A stretch of DNA of 6,463 nucleotides, taken from NCBI GenBank assembly GCA_947178655.1, contig CAMWZB010000060.1:1-6463 (forward strand), read 5' to 3'. This DNA is from an uncultured Porphyromonadaceae bacterium. GTDB lineage: Bacteria > Bacteroidota > Bacteroidia > Bacteroidales > Muribaculaceae. The translations under genes were made by a program, and so were the position numbers. Below, in pieces: positions 1-6,463 of the stretch (its first letter is position 1; every line of letters begins with the position of its first letter). The notes under the pieces are model-generated. The model was not told where the DNA came from. It did no database searches and saw only the letters and a program-made list of their open reading frames with translations.

Positions 1-1291
<1,291 letters not shown>

Positions 1292-2719
1292 TTACTTGGT
1301 GAGTTTCACTATTTTACATCCACGGGCAGGTATCTGGGCACTGATGGTCGATGTCGATCCTTCGTCCTTATGCTGCCACAGGTCGCGCACATTCCAAGCG
1401 CCGTCCAGACCGATGGCCGAGAGATTGAGCGTCACTGCTTTGGCAGCGTCCTCGCGATTGAACATACCTACGACATATGAACCGTCGGTCATCTGACCGT
1501 ACCATATCTGACTGTCGGCGTCATTGAGAGTCTCGCTCAGGGGACGTCCGACGAATCGGTCGGCGTTGAGTGCGAGCAGTTCGTCGTTGGTGTAGAACCG
1601 GAGATTGGAACCTATATTGTGGTACTGGTCAGATACAGTGACCGGACCGCCGGCCATGAGCTGAAGCGATACTACGGACTGCTTCTCGGCATCCGACTCG
1701 AAAGTGTTCAGACGGATGAAGTCACCGTCGAGTATGACCTTATCCTTGCCGGCGATGTGCGACCAGTAGATGAAACCGTCGAACATATTCATGCAATTGG
1801 GCCAGTTGGCGTAGGAGCGGCCACGGTCAGCCGATGAGAAGTGCCACCATCCGCCGGTAGCGGTATCGGCCACAATGCGCACCATGTTGCCATACTGAGC
1901 CTCAAGTTCGGCATCGTTGTACATATGCGGCATCACGAGCGAAGTGAACACTCCATACTTCTTGGCGGACTCTGCGATGTACGACAGGGCTCGGCCATAT
2001 GAGGCACGGCCGTAGCCGTAGCCCACAGTGCCCATGTTGCGGTCTTTTCCGTCCTCATACCATGAGAGAAAGTCCATGCGGATATACTTGATGCCGAGGT
2101 CGGAGTAGTGCTTGAAGAATCCGTCGATATATTCACGTGCACCGGGATGATCGGCCATGGCCCATTTGAACCAGCGGTCGCCGGTGGCATCCGGATTGGT
2201 CACCTCCTCTACGCCCCTGTAAGGGAGGTTGGCGAAGGTGTAGTCAGTGCCCTCGATAGGAGTCGACTCATCACCGTGTATCCAGAGAGGATTGTCGTAC
2301 ACACCCACCTTGAGGCCTCTTGCCTCGGCCTTGGCCACAAGATCCTTCAGAGCCGTGGAGCCGTAGTGTGTCATATATCCGCTCGCATCCTTGGCGAGCA
2401 TGGGGATGAAACCGTCGGTGCACACCATGTCATAGCCATGAGGCTTGAGGTCACGCGCCACCCAGTCAAGAATCTTGTCCCACTCCTCCGGCGTGATGTC
2501 CATGTCACTCGAGGGGACTCCTGCGCGCTCGAGCTCGTAGCAGTACTCGTACACACTCCAGTAGAGAGGAGCTTTGTAGACGTGCACGTCGCTGATCTGC
2601 GGAAGTTCGGGGAGGGTGAATACAGGAGGCAGCTTCATATTGACGTCCTCGCTGCACGAAGCCAGCATCGAGGCACCGATGACGGCTGCTGATATGATGG
2701 TCATTTTATTGTGTTTCAT
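1292..2719 (-). CDS. Lipoprotein glycoside hydrolase, clan GH-D, GH27-like
   Basis: Predicted surface or periplasmic-face retaining alpha-glycosidase of 475 residues. Signal peptide II: MKHNK, hydrophobic stretch, lipobox LASC with Cys22, followed by Ser-Glu-Asp, an acidic pattern seen in Bacteroidetes surface lipoproteins. A TIM barrel of the GH27 kind follows: GYDMVCTDGF (95-104) matches the second-strand GYxxxxxDDxW motif, KVGVYDN (137-143) the third strand, and KYIRMDF (211-217) places the nucleophile at Asp216. RIVAD (281-285) matches the RxxxD motif carrying the acid/base, giving Asp285. ILDGD (329-333) matches NDPD, and LMAGGPV (354-360) matches the conserved LxxxAPL helix end. A C-terminal beta-sandwich contains VRDLWQHKDEG (444-454), a strong GH27 signature. 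Several galactose-contacting residues of true alpha-galactosidases are changed (see findings), so a non-galactose substrate such as an alpha-glucan is possible; isomaltodextranase is a known GH27 activity. A start at 2755 would overlap the previous gene by 8 bp and give an overlong leader, so 2719 is preferred. GH36-like assignment is the main alternative. Confidence 0.85.
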   Translation of the reverse strand: MKHNKMTIISAAVIGASMLASCSEDVNMKLPPVFTLPELPQISDVHVYKAPLYWSVYEYCYELERAGVPSSDMDITPEEWDKILDWVARDLKPHGYDMVCTDGFIPMLAKDASGYMTHYGSTALKDLVAKAEARGLKVGVYDNPLWIHGDESTPIEGTDYTFANLPYRGVEEVTNPDATGDRWFKWAMADHPGAREYIDGFFKHYSDLGIKYIRMDFLSWYEDGKDRNMGTVGYGYGRASYGRALSYIAESAKKYGVFTSLVMPHMYNDAELEAQYGNMVRIVADTATGGWWHFSSADRGRSYANWPNCMNMFDGFIYWSHIAGKDKVILDGDFIRLNTFESDAEKQSVVSLQLMAGGPVTVSDQYHNIGSNLRFYTNDELLALNADRFVGRPLSETLNDADSQIWYGQMTDGSYVVGMFNREDAAKAVTLNLSAIGLDGAWNVRDLWQHKDEGSTSTISAQIPARGCKIVKLTK

Positions 2720-2747
2720 TGATTTGGTTCTTAGAGTTTGGTGATTT
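2720..2747 (-). promoter_or_regulatory. Leader before the GH27-like start, supports ATG at 2719
   Basis: The 28 bp between the SusE/F-like stop and the preferred GH27-like start is A-rich on the coding strand and ends in AAATCA directly before ATGAAAC. The SusD-like gene has a similar context, ending in TTATCA before ATGAAAC, with an A-run upstream. Neither shows a clear Shine-Dalgarno sequence, which fits Bacteroidetes translation initiation. The resemblance and the well-formed lipoprotein leader favour this start over the upstream ATG at 2755. Confidence 0.5.
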
Positions 2748-4355
2748 TTATTCAACCTTCACGGCAGAGATGGTGCGGTGCTCGAGGTCGAAAGTGATGG
2801 TGTAAGTTCCGGCTTCAGTCACGTTCCACTTATTGTCGGGGTCGCCGGCGGTGTAGATGAATCCGGGTTCGGCAACGCCGTCAGCCGAGATGGTCACACC
2901 GTCGGTGGCCGGGCGGGCGAAGGGACATGAGAAAGTGCCGTCGGATGCCACGCAGGCTTTCATCGAGCCGGTCTTGAGTTCACCGGTCCAAGAGAACACG
3001 TGCGGCTTTTCTGCGGTTGCCGTCAGTGCGGTCAGATTGTCCATGCTCCAGCCTCCGGGAGTGGCATCGCCTATCAGATGGAAGGTGGTGGCCTCCATAA
3101 GTTCATCTATGGGCTTCACGGGCTCTTCAGGCTCTCCGGAATCTGTCTTTATGACAGTAATTGTATAGTGCTCGAGATCGAAAGTTATGCGGTATGAACC
3201 TGCTTCGGTCACGTTCCACTTGTTGTCGGGGTCGCCGGCGGTATAGATGAATCCGGGTTCGGCAACGCCGTCGGCCGAGATGGTCACGCCGTCGGTGGCC
3301 GGACGGAGGAAGGGACAGGCGAAGGTGCCGTCCTGCACTGTGCAAGCCTTCATTGAGCCGGTCTTCAGAGAGCCCTCCCATGTGAAGAGGTATTTGTTCG
3401 AAGCATCGGCGGTGAAAGCCGTGGCATCGTCCATGCTCCAGCCGTGGGGAGTGGCGTCGCCTATCATGAAGAGCGTTTCTGTCTCTATCGGGGTGCCTGC
3501 GGGCTGCTCGGGCTGGTCCGGCTCGGCCTCACCGAGATACTGAGCGCTCACTTTCCAGCTTTCGAGGTCGAATACGAGACGATACTTTCCGGTCTCGGTC
3601 ACTTTCCACTTGTTGTCGGGAGCCATGGTGTACTCGAAGTCGTCGGCAGCCACGCCATTGCGCCCGATCTCCACGCCGTCGGAAGTCGGACGGATGAACT
3701 GTACGTCCCATCCCTTGGTGCGGTCGGTGCAGGCCTTGATTTCGCCGGTCTTGAGGACACCTTCGTATGCAAATATATACTGCGACTCTTTGGTCAACTC
3801 GAATGCCTCGTCGATATTCCATCCGTTGGGGGTGGCATCACCGACAATATATACGTTCTCTGCCTCCACAGGCACCACCACGGGAGCGTCGGGGCCTCCG
3901 AGGAAAGCCGTCGACATGGTGTGGTTGCGCAGATTGAACGTCAGACGGTACTTGCCAGCCTCGGTCACCTTCCACTTGTCATCAGGGTCGCCGGCATGCA
4001 TGGCGAAAGCAGCGTCGGTGATGTCGGTACTGCTGATTTCCGTTCCGTTGGTGAGCGGACGGATGAAAGGCACGTCCCAGCTTGCATGGCTCAGGCATAG
4101 CTTCACCTCACCGGTGCGGAGCTGACCTTCCCATCCGAAGATGAGGGCGTCCTCCTCTCCGGGAGTCAGCGGAGTGGCTACGTCGAGGCTCCATCCTCCG
4201 GGCGTAGCGTCGCCCACCATGAACAGAGTCGACGACTTGATGGGCAGTTCGCCCTCATATATAATGAGCTCTTTGTGGTCCTCGCAGCTGCTGACCGAAA
4301 CGGCCATCATCATTCCTATGGCTGCAGAGGCTATGATGTTGCTTATATTTTTCAT
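2748..4355 (-). CDS. SusE/SusF-like outer-membrane lipoprotein with four binding modules
   Basis: Predicted surface glycan-binding protein of 535 residues with no catalytic domain. The signal peptide II ends in VSSC (Cys24), followed by EDHKE. After a short linker come four modules of about 108-110 residues: 43-152, 167-274, 294-403 and 424-533. Each has the order [F/Y]xxGDATPxGW, then KTGxxKxC or a close form, PFxRPxxxG, DNKWKVTExGxY and a closing strand like RxTFDLE. This is the SusE/SusF C-terminal starch-binding-module pattern. Linkers between modules are acidic and proline-rich (for example 276-292 and 406-418), as expected for flexible spacers. SusE and SusF usually begin with an Ig-like domain; here none is visible, since the first module starts about 19 residues after the lipid-bearing cysteine. 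Modules 3 and 4 are near-copies. The start lies 2 bp after the SusD-like stop, implying coupled translation. Role by family knowledge: holding polysaccharide at the surface for the SusCD importer. The exact ligand is unknown. Confidence 0.9.
   Translation of the reverse strand: MKNISNIIASAAIGMMMAVSVSSCEDHKELIIYEGELPIKSSTLFMVGDATPGGWSLDVATPLTPGEEDALIFGWEGQLRTGEVKLCLSHASWDVPFIRPLTNGTEISSTDITDAAFAMHAGDPDDKWKVTEAGKYRLTFNLRNHTMSTAFLGGPDAPVVVPVEAENVYIVGDATPNGWNIDEAFELTKESQYIFAYEGVLKTGEIKACTDRTKGWDVQFIRPTSDGVEIGRNGVAADDFEYTMAPDNKWKVTETGKYRLVFDLESWKVSAQYLGEAEPDQPEQPAGTPIETETLFMIGDATPHGWSMDDATAFTADASNKYLFTWEGSLKTGSMKACTVQDGTFACPFLRPATDGVTISADGVAEPGFIYTAGDPDNKWNVTEAGSYRITFDLEHYTITVIKTDSGEPEEPVKPIDELMEATTFHLIGDATPGGWSMDNLTALTATAEKPHVFSWTGELKTGSMKACVASDGTFSCPFARPATDGVTISADGVAEPGFIYTAGDPDNKWNVTEAGTYTITFDLEHRTISAVKVE
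2808..2915 (-). repeat. Near-identical 108-bp block, copy in module 4
   Basis: This block encodes residues 481-516 and pairs with 3198-3305 at an offset of 390 bp. By eye 100 of 108 bases match. The eight differences (2808, 2811, 2817, 2832, 2853, 2883, 2898, 2913) all fall on third codon positions and leave the 36 encoded residues unchanged. Confidence 0.9.
3198..3305 (-). repeat. Near-identical 108-bp block, copy in module 3
   Basis: Partner of 2808-2915, encoding residues 351-386 with exactly the same 36-residue sequence (RPATDGVTIS through NVTEAG). Similarity continues more weakly to both sides over the rest of modules 3 and 4, which suggests that a whole module plus linker was duplicated. 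Confidence 0.9.
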
Positions 4356-4357
4356 GA

Positions 4358-6091
4358 TTAGTCGTTATAACCGGGGTTTTGTCTGAGGCTGCGGTTTGAG
4401 TTGAGGATAGGCCGCATAATAGGGAATATCTCGGTGTGGTTGTCGACGTCAGGAGTCTTGTCCCACCATGATGAACGGCAGAACTTGCCGAAACGGATGA
4501 GGTCGATACGGCGCCGGCTCTCTGCAAAGAACTCACGGCCCCATTCAGCGAGCATTTCACGCTCGTCAAGAACGACATCTCCCTCGGGAGCATAGAGTAC
4601 CTGATCATAGTTCTCGGCAGGATAGTTGCGCTTACGTACGGAATTGAGGAGCTCGGCGGCGCCTGACTGGCCCAGACGGAGCTTGCACTCGGCAAGCGAA
4701 TATATAATCTCGGGCAGACGGATTTCGGTGTAGTCGCTCTCCATCTGGTGGGCATCGTCATCGCTATAGAAAGGATACTTGGCGAAGTGCCATCCTGAGT
4801 TGTGGTCGCCGTTCATGAGGTTGCTGGTCTTGTCGGCAGGCCATCTGTCGGGCGAAAGGCTCTGGAATCGGCCTACTGCATCGCGGATATAGAGGTCGTA
4901 GGGCTGCTCGGGAGCTGCAACTCGTTTGGTATTGCCGTTCTCGTCGGTGTATTCAAGATAGCCGAAGAGGAACATGCCTTCTCGGGTGCTGTTGCCGAGA
5001 TTGCGGTAGAGTTTCATGCGCTCGTCACCCGGATACTTCCGGAAATTCTGCACGGGCATGCCCAGTTCGTACTCGTAGAGATTGCCGCTGAGGTCGTAGC
5101 TCGGCGAAGCTGCATACTTGGTGTTGTGGTCGCCGCCCTTGGCCTTGCGGTCGTTGAAGTAGTAGCGGGCGCGGGCAGGCACGGTCCACCAGTAAGTGTC
5201 GCCCTGATAGTGCCAGAACGAATAACCCTGCGAACCGGGGAATCCGAATATAACCTCGTCGCACTCGTTGTTGTTCCAGTCGAATGCTGCGTCCCAGCGG
5301 TCTGCGACACGGTATGCACCGTATTCTCCATCAAGAATCTTCTGTGCCACCTCTGCACATTCGGTATAGTATTCCTCTCCCACATAGACCTTGGCATTGA
5401 GGTAGAGACGCACCAGAAGCGCGGCAGCTCCGGCCTTGGTCCACTGGCCCTGAAGAAGGGCGTTCGAGCCGAGGGTTTCTTTCTTCACCAGAAGGTCGAT
5501 ACAGTCCTTGAGTTCTTCCTCTATGAAGGTGAATATGCGCATGGGCTCAACCTGCTCAGTGGTGTTGAGGTCCACATTATTGTAACTTACTGCAAGAGGT
5601 ATGTTGCGGAAGGCGTCGAGCAGTCGGATGTAGAACCATGCGCGGAGCACACGTGCCTGCGCGGAGAGGTTGTCGAACTCGGGCTGAGAGAAACCGAACT
5701 TCTCGGGGTCGAGAGTTTCGAGGTCCTCAATCACGTAGTTGCACTGCATGATGCCCTGGAAGCAGCCGTTCCACTCGGTCTGAGCGTCACCGCCGTCCTC
5801 TACGTCCCACTGATGGTAGTGGAGACGGCGCCATTTTCCGCCGTCGTCCCACCAGCCGTCGCGAGTAGGAGTGATGAGCTGGTCGGCAGAGAGTTCGTTG
5901 AGCACATGACGGCTCTGGATGCTCCAATAAGCGTGCTCGAAGGGACGGAACACTGCTCGCTCGACGTCGGACTTGGTATTATAATAGTTCTGGGTGCCCA
6001 CCTGATCGTAGAGTGTCTCGCTCAGGTCGGTGCAGCTGCACAGCGAAGCTATGCCGAGGGCTGCTGCTCCTATATATTGATACAGTTTCAT
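4358..6091 (-). CDS. SusD-like (RagB/SusD) starch/glycan-binding lipoprotein
   Basis: Complete 577-residue SusD-family protein, the surface lid and glycan-binding partner of the SusC-type transporter encoded just upstream. The signal peptide II ends in LCSC with Cys20 as the lipid anchor. Family hallmarks: the helix AQARVLRAWFYIRLLDAF (144-161) followed by RNIPL; a TPR-like region around 220-260 (AAALLVRLYLNAKVYVGEEY); EIRLPEIIYSLAECKLRLG (456-474), the conserved late helix; EREMLAEWGREFFAESRRRIDL beginning at 510 with E in place of a leading D residue pattern; and the C-terminal ending LRQNPGY (569-575), characteristic of the family. Length is in the usual 500-600 range. Two clusters rich in aromatics, 79-95 (DGWWDDGGKW and LHYHQW) and 291-314 (FWHY, YWW, YYF), are candidates for the sugar-binding platform. 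The gene starts 27 bp after the SusC stop with an A-rich leader and ends 2 bp before the next start. The ligand cannot be read from the sequence. Confidence 0.97.
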   Translation of the reverse strand: MKLYQYIGAAALGIASLCSCTDLSETLYDQVGTQNYYNTKSDVERAVFRPFEHAYWSIQSRHVLNELSADQLITPTRDGWWDDGGKWRRLHYHQWDVEDGGDAQTEWNGCFQGIMQCNYVIEDLETLDPEKFGFSQPEFDNLSAQARVLRAWFYIRLLDAFRNIPLAVSYNNVDLNTTEQVEPMRIFTFIEEELKDCIDLLVKKETLGSNALLQGQWTKAGAAALLVRLYLNAKVYVGEEYYTECAEVAQKILDGEYGAYRVADRWDAAFDWNNNECDEVIFGFPGSQGYSFWHYQGDTYWWTVPARARYYFNDRKAKGGDHNTKYAASPSYDLSGNLYEYELGMPVQNFRKYPGDERMKLYRNLGNSTREGMFLFGYLEYTDENGNTKRVAAPEQPYDLYIRDAVGRFQSLSPDRWPADKTSNLMNGDHNSGWHFAKYPFYSDDDAHQMESDYTEIRLPEIIYSLAECKLRLGQSGAAELLNSVRKRNYPAENYDQVLYAPEGDVVLDEREMLAEWGREFFAESRRRIDLIRFGKFCRSSWWDKTPDVDNHTEIFPIMRPILNSNRSLRQNPGYND

Positions 6092-6118
6092 TGATAAGAC
6101 TCTGTTTTTGATGGTATT

Positions 6119-6463
6119 TTAGAAATCAAGCTGCAGACCGACGATGAACTGGCGCGTCGAAGGATAGTAGTTGCGCGAGCCGTTAGCGCCGGGGGTGAGA
6201 CCGTTGACCTGATAGGTCGAGGGGTCGACACCGCTGAACTTGGTGATAGTGAATACGTTCTTAGCCGTGAAGTACAGACGGAGCGAGTCCATGAAGCGCG
6301 CCTTGGGAGTCTTGAGTGTATAGCCGAGTGTGACCATGTCAAGTTTCAGGTAGTCGCCACGCTCAAGGAAGTAGTCGCTCTCAACGGGATTGGACGCCGG
6401 GTTGAGGTCGAAGTTGCGGTCGTAGGCGAGCTGGAGGCGGTTGCCGGTGAAGTTGCGCGTGCC
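6119..6463 (-). CDS. SusC-type TonB-dependent transporter, C-terminal 114 residues only
   Basis: Outer-membrane beta-barrel that imports oligosaccharides with energy from TonB. Only the last 114 residues lie in the window; the plug, the TonB box and most of the barrel are beyond the right edge. The visible part reads as the final barrel strands: ESDYFLERGDYLKLDMVTLGY, the common SusC pattern of a residue pair before YLxxxxLxLGY, then LRLYFTAKNVFTITKFSGVDPST, matching the xNLFTxTKYxGxDPE motif, then GLTPGANGSRNYYPSTRQF and the terminal VGLQLDF ending in Phe, the usual outer-membrane protein end signal. The frame is open to position 6463. Its stop is 27 bp before the SusD-like start, the standard SusC/SusD order, so it opens the visible part of the operon. 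Confidence 0.96.
   Translation of the reverse strand, partial: GTRNFTGNRLQLAYDRNFDLNPASNPVESDYFLERGDYLKLDMVTLGYTLKTPKARFMDSLRLYFTAKNVFTITKFSGVDPSTYQVNGLTPGANGSRNYYPSTRQFIVGLQLDF

Larger units (their letters stand above)
2757..4229 (-). repeat. Four tandem SusE/F-type module repeats
   Basis: Four in-frame coding repeats inside the binding lipoprotein gene: module 1 at 3900-4229, module 2 at 3534-3857, module 3 at 3147-3476, module 4 at 2757-3086. The shared core is GDATPxGW near the start and DNKW followed by [K/N]VTExGxY near the end. Modules 1 and 2 carry WDV[P/Q]F in the middle, while 3 and 4 carry F[A/S]CPF, splitting the array into two subfamilies. The start-to-start distance is 372 nt for modules 1 to 2, 381 nt for 2 to 3, and exactly 390 nt for 3 to 4. 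Confidence 0.9.

Noticed and set aside
2720..2755. Upstream ATG at 2755 as the start of the GH27-like gene
   Set aside because: It would add 12 residues before a complete lipoprotein leader and overlap the previous gene by 8 bp. The ATG at 2719 gives a normal signal peptide and a start context like that of the SusD-like gene. Overlap is not impossible, so this is a preference.
2748..3086. Idea that the near-identical modules mark a mobile element or recombination site
   Set aside because: The repeats are in frame, confined to the coding modules, and have no inverted ends, target duplications or recombinase gene nearby; protein-module duplication explains them.
3444..4100. Plus-strand open frame of 218 codons opposite the four-module protein, and similar shorter frames at 2857-3168 and 3247-3543 that look alike
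   Set aside because: They are antisense to the module repeats. Their mutual similarity only mirrors the duplicated modules 3 and 4.
4255..4761. Minus-strand open frame of 168 codons spanning the SusD/SusE-like junction
   Set aside because: It runs in another frame over the ends of two well-supported genes, is rich in Ser, Thr and Arg with no recognizable domain, and is best seen as a frame shadow.
4802..6094. Long plus-strand open frame of 430 codons opposite the SusD-like gene
   Set aside because: It lies codon-for-codon antisense to a clear SusD-family gene, has low-complexity Val/Leu/Glu/Gly composition typical of the complement of a GC-rich coding strand, and shows no family motif.

Overview
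The window is the middle of a Bacteroidetes polysaccharide utilization locus (PUL). All five genes lie on the minus strand, so transcription runs from the right edge to the left edge. The SusC/SusD pair, three lipoprotein signal peptides with Bacteroidetes-style boxes, A-rich leaders without clear Shine-Dalgarno sequences, and a fairly GC-rich composition (judged by eye) point to an order such as Bacteroidales. A Muribaculaceae-like gut lineage is a guess that the sequence alone cannot settle.

Layout in transcription order: (1) 6463-6119, the last 114 residues of a SusC-type TonB-dependent transporter, cut by the window edge; (2) 6091-4358, a complete SusD-like glycan-binding lipoprotein; (3) 4355-2748, a SusE/SusF-like lipoprotein made of four tandem carbohydrate-binding-type modules; (4) 2719-1292, a lipoprotein glycoside hydrolase of clan GH-D, closest to GH27; (5) 1288-1, the N-terminal 429 residues of a GH97 enzyme with a type I signal peptide, cut by the left edge. 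Spacings are 27, 2, 28 and 3 bp, so this looks like one operon with translational coupling at two junctions. No gap exceeds 30 bp, and no RNA gene, mobile element, promoter or terminator is visible. The promoter, regulator and full transporter must lie to the right; the rest of GH97 and any further enzymes lie to the left.

How the genes probably work together: the SusD-like and four-module proteins capture a glycan at the cell surface, the GH27-like lipoprotein cuts it there, the SusC-type porin imports the products, and the soluble GH97 enzyme finishes them in the periplasm. The GH97 resembles the inverting SusB-type alpha-glucosidase branch, and the GH27-like enzyme lacks several residues that bind galactose in true alpha-galactosidases. 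Together these suggest an alpha-glucan, possibly an alpha-1,6-rich one such as dextran or isomaltodextrin. This substrate is inferred, not shown.

The system type is known. The parts that look less ordinary are the four-module binding protein with a recent internal duplication, and the GH27-like enzyme with a remodelled substrate pocket.
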